A stretch of 7,538 nt of DNA from Methanomicrobia archaeon LH_S13 (GCA_023659785.1 JAGXOR010000063.1:1-7538), one strand, 5' to 3'; numbered from the stretch's first letter, positions 1 to 6,747 are shown. Notes: generated by a model from the letters alone, not told the origin. A program made the numbers and translations.

Positions 1-211
1 GCTCTATATCAGCGCTCACTTTATCCGCATAGATTATGCCCTTGTCTTCTTCTATTCCGCTCTTGCCTGCATATATTCCGGTTACCGTAATGCTTTGCCC
101 TTTATAGATTTTTTCTAAAAGTCTTGGGTCACTGCTGACGAATATTGTGTCGGTCCCGTCATCTATGGTTAGAACGCCTGTGTCTCCAGGCTCGTATGTC
201 TGGATGCCCAC
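1..211 (-). CDS. Partial OB-fold domain protein (runs off left edge)
   Basis: Only the minus strand is open here; all three plus-strand frames hit stops. The translation contains EPGDTGVLTIDDGTDTIFV, then KGQSITVTGIYAGKSG and a final strand GIIYADKVS. This is the beta-strand rhythm of the small OB-fold domains (nucleic-acid-binding or tRNA_anti-like superfamily fold) that many archaea export on their surface. It resembles the OB module of the gene at 305-748, whose matching segment is SGETGLEIDDGTGTMDV, so the two are probably paralogous or parts of one tandem-domain gene. The end lies beyond base 1. The start is unclear: the frame stays open rightward past base 320 without an ATG in the plausible part, and GTG at 211 is the only conventional start, which would cut off the first OB strand. 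I therefore regard it as N-terminally truncated as well as edge-truncated. Function is unknown; binding of nucleic acid or another ligand is only inferred from the fold. Confidence 0.6.
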   Translation of the reverse strand, partial: MGIQTYEPGDTGVLTIDDGTDTIFVSSDPRLLEKIYKGQSITVTGIYAGKSGIEEDKGIIYADKVSADIE

Positions 212-304
212 TTCCGTTGATGTTGAAGGCTCGATATTACTGGATACAAAGACGTAACTGTTAAAGAACTCGAAGATTTCCCTGAGTATTATTATGATGA
301 TTCT

Positions 305-748
305 GTGCGTATAAAAGGGATTGTAATTAGAATAGAAATCATGTCTGGAGAAACAGGGTTGGAGATTGACGATGGTACTGGGACAATGGATGTGGAATAT
401 CGTGCTGAAATGGGAGATATAAAAATAGGTGATGAGGTCATAGCCGAGGGTAAATTTTACAGGAACAAGATATATGCATTTGCAGTGAAGGCAAAGAGGC
501 CTGAGCCTGAAGAGTCGCCGGGTCCAAGTCCAAGCCCAAGTCCAAGTCCTGCTCCAAGTCCTACACCTACTCCTACTCCAACTAACGAAACAACGCCGAC
601 ACCTTCACCCACACCAAAAGAAGCCGGTGGTATATTCCACCTGTCTCCATACCTCATCGTGATTATCATAGCTGTTGTAGCGGTAGCAGGCGTATTTATT
701 GCATTTAAAGTAAGAGACTGGCTCCTGATTAGGCGCTATGGTAAATAA
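305..748 (+). CDS. OB-fold protein with Pro/Ser/Thr stalk and C-terminal membrane anchor
   Basis: Residues 1-65 (counted from GTG at 305) form an OB-fold: VRIKGIVIRIEI, then GLEIDDGTGTMDVEY, then GDEVIAEGKFY and KIYAFAVKAKR. Residues 66-106 are a Pro/Ser/Thr stalk with one N-glycosylation sequon (N94). Residues 115-134 are a single membrane helix, followed by a basic tail (RDWLLIRRYGK) that should face the cytoplasm. This is type I topology, which normally needs an N-terminal signal peptide, and none is present. Coding-like sequence continues in frame upstream of the GTG to about base 254 (VTVKELEDFPEYYYDDS), a typical lead-in strand of such domains, but no ATG, GTG or TTG exists between the stop at 224-226 and the GTG. 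The gene therefore appears 5'-truncated, or starts at a non-canonical codon. It ends 2 nt before the ATPase gene, so it may be an accessory of that secretion/pilus machine. OB fold and anchor are secure; function is unknown. Confidence 0.75.
   Translation: MRIKGIVIRIEIMSGETGLEIDDGTGTMDVEYRAEMGDIKIGDEVIAEGKFYRNKIYAFAVKAKRPEPEESPGPSPSPSPSPAPSPTPTPTPTNETTPTPSPTPKEAGGIFHLSPYLIVIIIAVVAVAGVFIAFKVRDWLLIRRYGK
523..620 (+). repeat. Tandem Pro-Ser/Pro-Thr coding repeat (stalk)
   Basis: A degenerate hexamer repeat, mostly CCAAGT and CCTACT/CCTACA variants, encodes alternating Pro-Ser then Pro-Thr dipeptides. Such tracts make an extended, often O-glycosylated spacer between an extracellular domain and its membrane anchor. 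They also change length easily by slippage in multiples of 6 nt, which keeps frame. Confidence 0.75.
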
Positions 749-750
749 AC

Positions 751-2559
751 ATGTTTTTGAAAATAAGGGTTAAAGCTGATAAGGAAAGTGAAAAAGAGGA
801 AGGATGGGTAGCGGCAAAGACGAATCAGCGAAAGGCAATGAATGAATTGAGGAGAATAGAGAAAGCAGAGAAGATACAGGAGAGATTATTGGAGAAGAGG
901 AGGTTAATTACGGAAAAGGCGAGGTTAAAGGGTAATTCGGAACTCATAAAAAGGGCAGAAGCAAAAGAAGATAAAGAAAAAGCTATCTTAGAAAAGATAC
1001 GTGCTAATAAAAGGCATACTGAGGAAGAAATCATGGTAGCTGACAAAGAGGCTAAGGTGTCAATATCAGAGTCAGAGATACTGAAAGGAAAAGCAGAAGT
1101 AAAAGAGGAAGAAATTGAATCCGGGCATTTAAAAATTTTAGAATCGTATCCCGTCAATGAGCCCTATTCGTATGTTTTGATAGAGGATACCTCCCCTCCT
1201 ACATACAGAATTTCTGAGGTAGGGCTTACAATAGGCGAGGAGGATTTGCTAAAAGAGATAAAAAGTATACTTTACGAGACTATGGATGTTAGTTTCTCCG
1301 ATGTTGAGAATATAGAGGAGTTCTTAAGTGAGAAAGTGGAGGAGATAATCAAGGATTTCTCCATTGAACTAAGCCCTGAGAGAATGGACAGGATAATGTA
1401 TTACATAAGGAGGGATTTAATTGGGTATGGTCGGTTAGACCCGATTTTGAGGGATAAGATGATAGAGGACCTCTCTGCTGATGGTCCTGAAATACCTTTA
1501 TATGTGTATCATCGTAATTTTGGCTCCATAAAGACAAACATCGTATTTGATAAGGAGGAGTTGGATTCTCTGATTTATAGATTATCGCAACGAGCAGGCA
1601 GACATATTTCATTGGCTAAACCGCTATTAGATGCATCATTGCCTACGAAGGATAGATTACAGTTAAGTATAGGAAGCGAGGTTACAACCAAGGGTTCCAC
1701 TTTCACCATAAGAAAATTTAGAGAAATACCTATTACGCCGATAGACCTTATAAATATGGGGACTTTCTCTGTGGAAATGATAGCATACTTATGGATGGCG
1801 CTAGAGAATGGCGCAAATATTCTCGTATCAGGTGGCACAGCTTCGGGGAAAACAACTACTTTGAATGCAATTTCTATGTTTATACCGCCAGAAAGTAAAA
1901 TTATATCCATAGAGGATACAAGGGAGATAAATTTGTTACATCAGAATTGGGTTCCATTGTTAACGAGGGAGATGGAGGAGGGAGAGCACTCGATTGAGAT
2001 GTTCGATTTGCTAAAAACAGCACTAAGACAAAGACCGCAATACATTTTAGTGGGAGAAGTGCGAGGAATAGAAGCCTCTACACTTTTTCAAGCAATGGCT
2101 ACGGGGCACATAACTTTCTCCACGATTCACGCAGACTCTGCGGAGGCTGTGGTAAAGAGGCTGACGAAGCCACCGATAAATGTGCCTCTGATGCTACTTG
2201 ATTCTTTAAATATAATCGTTATACAGAAGCTAACGAAAGTAGGAGATAAAGGTGTTAGGAGATGTGATAAACTAATAGAAATAACGGGGCTCGATTTTGA
2301 GAAAGAAGCGCTGAAAACAAACATCCTTTTCAGGTGGAAGCCCGATGCATTTGAATTTACGGGAGAATCAAGTTTTTTCGGAAGGATAATGGATAGGCTT
2401 AATATAACTGAAGATGAGCTATCAGAGGGGTTTGCAAGGAGGATAAGAATTCTACAGCAAATGAAAAAGAAGGGTATGAGCGATTTCTATTCTCTAAGTA
2501 ATATCATATTTGAGTATAGTATAGAACCGGAAGAGGTAGAGAAGAGGCTGGAGAAATGA
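751..2559 (+). CDS. Type IV filament/secretion ATPase, GspE/VirB11 (FlaI-like) family
   Basis: This is a cytoplasmic hexameric ATPase expected to drive subunit polymerisation into a pilus or pseudopilus. The motifs are complete: Walker A GGTASGKTT at residues 361-369 (K367), the Asp box ISIEDTRE at 385-392, Walker B ILVGEVRG at 432-439 (E436), and the His box GHITFSTIHADS at 452-463. Residues about 133-330 match the archaeal N-terminal region of this family (YPVNEPYSYV, then DLIGYGRLDPIL and the GSIKTNIVF strand). Residues 1 to about 125 are an added, very Lys/Glu-rich, probably coiled-coil segment not typical of archaellum FlaI/ArlI. At 602 residues it is somewhat longer than many FlaI proteins. 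ATG at 751 lies 2 nt after the previous stop with no clear Shine-Dalgarno, suggesting translational coupling. It overlaps the next gene by 4 nt (ATGA). The companions are two FlaJ/TadC-like membrane proteins, not archaellum accessory genes, so a pilus-type or Tad-like system is more likely than an archaellum. Confidence 0.95.
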   Translation: MFLKIRVKADKESEKEEGWVAAKTNQRKAMNELRRIEKAEKIQERLLEKRRLITEKARLKGNSELIKRAEAKEDKEKAILEKIRANKRHTEEEIMVADKEAKVSISESEILKGKAEVKEEEIESGHLKILESYPVNEPYSYVLIEDTSPPTYRISEVGLTIGEEDLLKEIKSILYETMDVSFSDVENIEEFLSEKVEEIIKDFSIELSPERMDRIMYYIRRDLIGYGRLDPILRDKMIEDLSADGPEIPLYVYHRNFGSIKTNIVFDKEELDSLIYRLSQRAGRHISLAKPLLDASLPTKDRLQLSIGSEVTTKGSTFTIRKFREIPITPIDLINMGTFSVEMIAYLWMALENGANILVSGGTASGKTTTLNAISMFIPPESKIISIEDTREINLLHQNWVPLLTREMEEGEHSIEMFDLLKTALRQRPQYILVGEVRGIEASTLFQAMATGHITFSTIHADSAEAVVKRLTKPPINVPLMLLDSLNIIVIQKLTKVGDKGVRRCDKLIEITGLDFEKEALKTNILFRWKPDAFEFTGESSFFGRIMDRLNITEDELSEGFARRIRILQQMKKKGMSDFYSLSNIIFEYSIEPEEVEKRLEK

Positions 2560-3428
2560 ATGTAGAAGATATAGCATTCACGCTATTTGGTAATTTTTTC
2601 AGAAGGAGAAGGGAGAAATTTGGTTTATTAAGAACGTATCTGATGAAGGCTTGTATTTATATCTACGTGGAGAGGTGGCTATCAAGAGCGACTTTATATT
2701 CTATTATCGGGGCACTTTCCGCTGTCATTATATATATCTTCCTAAATTTTTTCCTATCTTTAGTGCAGAAATCGGCTTTTTCTTTTGATTTAATGAATGG
2801 AATTCTCATTCTCAGTGTGGCATTAATTTCCTTTTTTTCGGTTTTCTCCTCTTTTTATTTAGCACCTCGAATAATAGCATGGGAGAGGAAGGGAAAAATA
2901 GATAAGTTAATTCCTTATGCTATTGGGTATATATCCGCAATGGCATCCATAAGAATAACTCCTTATGAGATATTCAAGAAGCTGTCAAAGGCGGAGGGGA
3001 CATACGAAGAGGTAAGCAGAGAGGCGAAGCAGATAGTAAGGGATGTGGAACTACTGGGATATGATTTCATAACAGCATTAAAAAACCTCGTAGCGTTAAC
3101 ACCTTCTACGAATATGAGGGCTTTTCTGCAAGGAGCGGTGACGACAACCCTTTCCGGTGGGGAGATGGGCTCTTACTTCATTAATACGGCGAGGGAATAT
3201 ATGGAAGAGAGAAGGAAGAAGTATGAGGATTTCATAGAGAGATTGGGCTTATTTGCAGAGCTTTATGTTACAGCACTGGTTGCAGGACCGCTAATGCTCA
3301 TAGTAGTGATAGCGATAATGTGTTTTTTAGGTGGAGCTTCTTTAGATATACTTGCTGCGATTGTGTATATAATCATTCCATTCGGCTCCGTGGGCTTCAT
3401 CTTTTTGATTGATACGCTTTCAGAATAA
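2556..3428 (+). CDS. Type IV filament platform membrane protein, first half (FlaJ/TadB-C-like, T2SSF)
   Basis: An integral membrane protein that should form the assembly platform on which the upstream ATPase acts. Predicted membrane helices lie near residues 46-70, 81-104, 236-258 and 262-286. Between the second and third is a cytoplasmic four-helix region typical of the type II secretion F-domain: KLIPYAIGYISAMASIRITP at 117-136, EVSREAKQIVRDVELLGYD at 152-170, and SGGEMGSYF at 200-208, followed by the YMEERRKKYEDFIERLG helix at 215-231. The REA(K)xIVRDVELLGYD signature is characteristic of archaeal FlaJ-like proteins. At 290 residues it is about half the size of FlaJ/ArlJ, which has two such modules; the next gene supplies the other. 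The start ATG overlaps the ATPase stop (ATGA), so the proteins are probably made in matched amounts. Confidence 0.92.
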   Translation: MNVEDIAFTLFGNFFRRRREKFGLLRTYLMKACIYIYVERWLSRATLYSIIGALSAVIIYIFLNFFLSLVQKSAFSFDLMNGILILSVALISFFSVFSSFYLAPRIIAWERKGKIDKLIPYAIGYISAMASIRITPYEIFKKLSKAEGTYEEVSREAKQIVRDVELLGYDFITALKNLVALTPSTNMRAFLQGAVTTTLSGGEMGSYFINTAREYMEERRKKYEDFIERLGLFAELYVTALVAGPLMLIVVIAIMCFLGGASLDILAAIVYIIIPFGSVGFIFLIDTLSE

Positions 3429-3430
3429 AA

Positions 3431-4369
3431 ATGGAGTATAAGGACGAGATTTTTGAGGCGATAGAGAAAAAGAGGAAAGAGGTAACAATAGTAAAATTCT
3501 TCAGAGACCCGATAGGAGTAATAAGGGAGAAACCTGTAAGAGTAGGTTACATCTCAGCGTTTATTGGTGGCTGTCTCATGCTTATTTCTTATGTTTATGG
3601 GTTGGAGTTAGTAGTGCCGTATGATACGTATATTTTAGCGTCTATCGTTGCGCTTATTTTACCGGCGTATTATATTTACAGGGAGGATAAGAGAGAAAAG
3701 GATGCGGATGAAGAGTTCCCACGATTACTTGCTGACCTTGCACAGGCAAAGAGAGCAGGACTAACGCTAATAGATACAATTACGCTTACTGCTGAGGGTA
3801 AGTATGGTATTCTTACTGAGGGTCTTAGTAAAATTGCGCATTATCTGACATGGGGTATCCCTTTCGAGGATGCACTGAGGATGTTTGCGAAGCGTTATCC
3901 AACACGAACAATAAAACGTTCCGTAGAAATGATAATAGAAGGATACAGGGTAGGAGGGGAGGTAGGGGATATACTGAAAATTGCAGCGGATGACGCTAGG
4001 GAGATAGGGGCATTGGAAAAAAAAAGAAGAGCTGATATGGGTCCTTACATAATTATCTGCTATATCACCTTCTTCGTTTTCTTAGGTGTGTTATTGGTGC
4101 TCTACTACACATTCATCCCAATGATGGTGGAAGTATATGAAAAGGTATTAGAAGCAGGAGTAGTAGGGCGTACGTTAATACGTGGAGTGAATGTTGAGAA
4201 GTTGAAGATGATCTTCTTCCATTGTAGTCTTATCCAGGGTGTTTGTTCGGGATTAGTAGCGGGGAAGTTAGGAGAGGGGAAAGTCATAGCGGGATTAAAG
4301 CATGCGGTGATATTGATGGCGGTAGCATTTTTAGCTTTTGCGTTTTTGAAGTTTTTTATGGCGGTTTAA
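3431..4369 (+). CDS. Type IV filament platform membrane protein, second half (FlaJ/TadC-like, T2SSF)
   Basis: A second integral membrane platform component. Predicted membrane helices lie near residues 40-58, 65-84, 206-230, 262-280 and 290-311. The cytoplasmic F-domain runs from about 90 to 200, with EEFPRLLADLAQAKRAGLT at 94-112, WGIPFEDALRMFAKRYPT at 141-158, EMIIEGYRVGGEVGDIL at 166-182 and DDAREIGALEKKRRADM at 187-203. The pattern LADLAQAKRAGLTL...GG.VG is shared with the C-terminal module of archaeal FlaJ and with bacterial TadC. The start lies 2 nt after the previous stop with no evident Shine-Dalgarno, again indicating coupling. Together with the preceding gene it would make a two-subunit platform, as TadB/TadC do in bacteria. 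Its stop overlaps the stop of the opposing gene by 4 nt (4366-4369). Confidence 0.92.
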   Translation: MEYKDEIFEAIEKKRKEVTIVKFFRDPIGVIREKPVRVGYISAFIGGCLMLISYVYGLELVVPYDTYILASIVALILPAYYIYREDKREKDADEEFPRLLADLAQAKRAGLTLIDTITLTAEGKYGILTEGLSKIAHYLTWGIPFEDALRMFAKRYPTRTIKRSVEMIIEGYRVGGEVGDILKIAADDAREIGALEKKRRADMGPYIIICYITFFVFLGVLLVLYYTFIPMMVEVYEKVLEAGVVGRTLIRGVNVEKLKMIFFHCSLIQGVCSGLVAGKLGEGKVIAGLKHAVILMAVAFLAFAFLKFFMAV

Positions 4370-6549
4370 ATTCTCACCGCAACTGTAGTCTTTTCCAGAT
4401 CTAACTGGACGCCGTGCTCATGCCCATAAAACTCAACTGCCACAGTTTTTGCAGTCCCATTAACACTGACGTTATAGTGATAAGGAGTAGTCAATCCTGA
4501 CTCTTTCAGCGTCTTATTAAACCACTCACCCCAGATGGAATAATAGTCAGTGGAGAGGTTGATGGTTAAATTAGGGAATGCTGCTGGACATTTATAAATG
4601 TACTTAGTGTATGAAGTTTCCACCGAAGTTGTAGTTGAACCTGAGTATGAATAGTCAGAGCCGGTCAAATCAACCATAGAAATCACTATTTTAGGAATGC
4701 CACTTTCATTGGTAATATCAATAGAAGGTCGGTGAAGCATGAATCCTCTTTTTCCTCCATCCTGACCCTGGCATTTAATCACCGCACCGTGCTCATACAC
4801 AAGCTCCTGGTTGAGGTAGTAGAGATAACTGCTCTGGAATTTGATAATGCCCGAGGAAATTCCCAAAAGTGGACCACCACCTCCCGGTGCGGAGAAGTTG
4901 TAATTGATGCGGACAGAGTGCAAGACAGGCGTCGTAGTAGCGTCATCGGTGTGTAATTCCGCACGATACTGAATGTAGCGATGCCCATCAGAAACAGAGG
5001 ACAAACTGTTGATGTCCGATATATTGTTCTGCCCCTCCTCTGAGACTACTTCAGGGCAATAAGGCCAATCAGGAGCTGCACGCATATCTTCAAACATGTC
5101 TGTCCTTACTTTCATTTCGATTGTCTGCCCGTTCAATGTAGCATTCCACGTCATATTGCCGTAACATGTGCTGTTCCTTCCGGTATCATAGACTTCAGAA
5201 GTGAAGTAACCGGATGAGCAGTGAGTGATAGAGGAAATGTACTCTTCTCCCGGGGAGATATAAACTCCAGCCTCTCCTCCTGCCCCTCCATCCTTGCCAG
5301 TTGCATCATCACCCGATCCAGCATTGTTTGCAAGAGAAACAGAACCAGACTCATTGAATACCTTGATTCTTCCACCTGCTCCGCCACCTCCACCTCCATC
5401 ATTACCAGCCGAACTATTTCCGCCACCACCACCTTTTGCAGAGAGTGTGGCTGTGCCTGAGATTGTAACATTTCGCCCTTTTATCAGAATGCCACCTCCA
5501 CTGCCTCCTCCTCCGGCCCCTGACTTAGGGTGTGTTCCAGACAGCCCAAAATCACCGTTGGCGGAAATAGTTCCTCCGGTGATGTTTATTACCTCGGCGT
5601 CCAGCCAGATAGCTCCACCACCGTTTCCTCCGCTCCCTCCTGATCCTACTGGCGGCTTAGGAACACCGCCACCACCACCGGAGCCCATTTGTATGGAGGT
5701 GGAATATTCATCACCGTATTTGCTTCCACCTGAACCGAGATTATCACTGCCGTTACCTCCGACCTCACCATAACCTGCACCGCCACCACCAGCAGATTCA
5801 TTAGCACCTGTTTTCCCGCCTCCGATTCCATCTCCATCCTTTTGAGATGTGCCTCCCCATAAACCTTTTCCGTCAGCGGTTATGTTTGAGCTGGGATCTA
5901 CGTAGATGCTATTTGCATGGATTTTCAAAAATCCGTAAGCATATAAAGTGCTGTTATTGACGATTATAACCTGATCATAGCTATGCTCGCCTTCCAACCA
6001 TCGTTCAGTCTCATTTAATGTCAGGTCTCCTTCAGGAGTGTAGCTCGCAAGTTTCACCTCGTCAAAGGAGACATCCACATCAGAGGAGTCATCCTCGAGG
6101 TAATAATCGGTAAAACCATGAGTTGCGTTGGGTATCATCCAATCTCCACTTCCGCCTCCACCGCCGACACCACCATCGACATCGTCAACCTGAATTACAA
6201 ATGTTTCTTTTTGCGGAATGAATCCCAGTGATGACCCAGGGGGTGTCAGCCCGAAGATAGGGACTTTATCAGGACTCATTTTTAGCGGCGTGGTGCCCGT
6301 AGCAGTAGTACTCTCGCCTTCTTGTTTGGCAACCAGCCCGATTCTGTCAATAAGCGAGTCCAGTTCTGAGAAGTCATCGGCGACCTCATCTACATGTCGG
6401 GCTTCAAAATCTTTCGTCAATTCAGGGACTTGCTGCGAGAGATAAATGGTGGTTGCGGAAAGGACGATGGTAAGGATTAAGACTACGCCCAGCACCTCGG
6501 AGACTGCATTTTCGTCCAGAAGCAAGTTTCTTTTCTTCTTGATTATCAT
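4366..6549 (-). CDS. Giant glycine-rich pilin-like surface protein (class III signal, beta-helical insert)
   Basis: The N-terminus is a prepilin-type signal: basic MIIKKKRNLLL, then DEN|AVSEVLGVVLILT, then a hydrophobic stretch to about residue 37. It would be processed by a PibD-type peptidase, probably between N14 and A15, and inserted or polymerised through the hydrophobic helix. Residues about 38-121 and about 563-727 look like the two halves of an archaeal pilin-like ectodomain (GIIKFQSSYLYYLNQELVYE is the typical re-entry segment). Between them sit a Gly-rich, probably right-handed beta-helix of about four rungs (208-430, for example NITGGTISANG and NVTISGTATLSAKGG) and a domain at about 447-550 beginning YFTSEVYDTG and ending RYIQYRAELHTDDA..TPVLHSVRINY, a form common in secreted proteins. 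There are 22 N-glycosylation sequons and five cysteines (C444, C462, C498, C593, C654). It is far longer than ordinary pilins. I infer an adhesin, tip or sheath subunit; exact function is unknown. It converges on the platform gene and is transcribed away from the small pilin. Confidence 0.88.
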   Translation of the reverse strand: MIIKKKRNLLLDENAVSEVLGVVLILTIVLSATTIYLSQQVPELTKDFEARHVDEVADDFSELDSLIDRIGLVAKQEGESTTATGTTPLKMSPDKVPIFGLTPPGSSLGFIPQKETFVIQVDDVDGGVGGGGGSGDWMIPNATHGFTDYYLEDDSSDVDVSFDEVKLASYTPEGDLTLNETERWLEGEHSYDQVIIVNNSTLYAYGFLKIHANSIYVDPSSNITADGKGLWGGTSQKDGDGIGGGKTGANESAGGGGAGYGEVGGNGSDNLGSGGSKYGDEYSTSIQMGSGGGGGVPKPPVGSGGSGGNGGGAIWLDAEVINITGGTISANGDFGLSGTHPKSGAGGGGSGGGILIKGRNVTISGTATLSAKGGGGGNSSAGNDGGGGGGAGGRIKVFNESGSVSLANNAGSGDDATGKDGGAGGEAGVYISPGEEYISSITHCSSGYFTSEVYDTGRNSTCYGNMTWNATLNGQTIEMKVRTDMFEDMRAAPDWPYCPEVVSEEGQNNISDINSLSSVSDGHRYIQYRAELHTDDATTTPVLHSVRINYNFSAPGGGGPLLGISSGIIKFQSSYLYYLNQELVYEHGAVIKCQGQDGGKRGFMLHRPSIDITNESGIPKIVISMVDLTGSDYSYSGSTTTSVETSYTKYIYKCPAAFPNLTINLSTDYYSIWGEWFNKTLKESGLTTPYHYNVSVNGTAKTVAVEFYGHEHGVQLDLEKTTVAVRI

Positions 6550-6698
6550 TTCATTGACGTTTTCAGGTCATTTATCCCTGATAGGATTTGCGCTAAGGTT
6601 ATATCTGCTTCTGAGGTCAAATTCTCTCCTCGCTTCCCTATCTCTTCTTTTACCCTTCTCGCTTCCTTTAGTATCCATTTTATGTATTTAGAATAAAT
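6546..6698 (-). CDS. Small reading frame (43-50 aa) overlapping the giant pilin-like gene by 4 nt
   Basis: A minus-strand frame reads KYIKWILKEARRVKEEIGKR, continues GENLTSEADITLAQIL, then SGINDLKTSMK, and ends TGA TAA. Its stop overlaps the start of the 727-residue gene as ATGA, the same overlap used between the ATPase and platform genes here, which supports real translation and coupling. The predicted product is a short amphipathic helical protein without a membrane segment or known motif. The problem is the start: no ATG, GTG or TTG lies at the 5' end. The frame opens after a TGA with ATA and ATT codons (ATT at 6698 used here as the provisional start). An ATG at 6678-6676 sits in the neighbouring frame, and one fewer A in the AAA run at about 6669-6671 would join it to this frame as MDTKEARRVKEE. 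So it may be a frameshifted gene, a sequence error, a non-canonical start or a chance frame. Function is unknown. Confidence 0.45.
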   Translation of the reverse strand: MYSKYIKWILKEARRVKEEIGKRGENLTSEADITLAQILSGINDLKTSMK

Positions 6699-6710
6699 TA
6701 TTCAAAAGAT

Positions 6711-6725
6711 AAAAAGATTTATATA
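6711..6725 (+). promoter_or_regulatory. BRE + TATA box for the pilin gene
   Basis: The A-rich element AAAAAGA (6711-6717) is followed directly by TTTATATA (6718-6725), matching the archaeal BRE/TATA consensus on the plus strand. Transcription would begin about 22-27 nt downstream, near 6747-6752, giving the pilin gene a leader of roughly 160 nt. This is a consensus match only; no start site has been measured. Confidence 0.7.
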
Positions 6726-6726
6726 C
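6716..6726 (-). promoter_or_regulatory. Same TATA box read leftward, likely promoter for small frame and giant pilin-like gene
   Basis: Read on the minus strand the same box is TATATAAA, itself a good TATA sequence. It is the best one upstream of the leftward genes. The start site would fall near 6697, about 20 nt before the ATG at 6678 and about 150 nt before the ATG of the 727-residue gene. The flanking minus-strand BRE (AAGGG) is weaker than the plus-strand one, so the leftward promoter is probably the weaker of the two. This is inference from spacing. Confidence 0.4.
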
Positions 6727-6747
6727 CCTTATAATAATAATATGAAT

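Noticed and set aside
457..669. Minus-strand Gly/Val/Leu-rich frame opposite the stalk repeat
   Set aside because: It is the antisense of the Pro-Ser/Pro-Thr hexamer repeat; the plus strand has the sensible OB-stalk-anchor protein.
751..4369. Archaellum (fla/arl) operon or conjugative VirB11 system
   Set aside because: No archaellin-accessory genes (FlaF, FlaG, FlaH types) and no VirB4/VirD4-like genes are present; two half-size platform proteins point to a pilus or Tad-like machine.
5294..5773. Plus-strand frame rich in poly-proline opposite the giant gene
   Set aside because: It is the complement of glycine codons in the 727-residue gene (GGN read backwards gives Pro), has no promoter or ribosome-binding site, and its sequence is a by-product of that composition.
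5270..5830. Trinucleotide-like CCACCA/CCTCC repeats considered as a mobile or minisatellite element
   Set aside because: They are irregular and fully explained by glycine codons of the beta-helix loops; no unit of fixed length recurs.
6446..6691. Plus-strand hydrophobic frame of about 81 codons overlapping the start of the giant gene
   Set aside because: Lacks a promoter or ribosome-binding site on that strand and lies antisense to the prepilin signal and the small coupled frame, both of which have better support.
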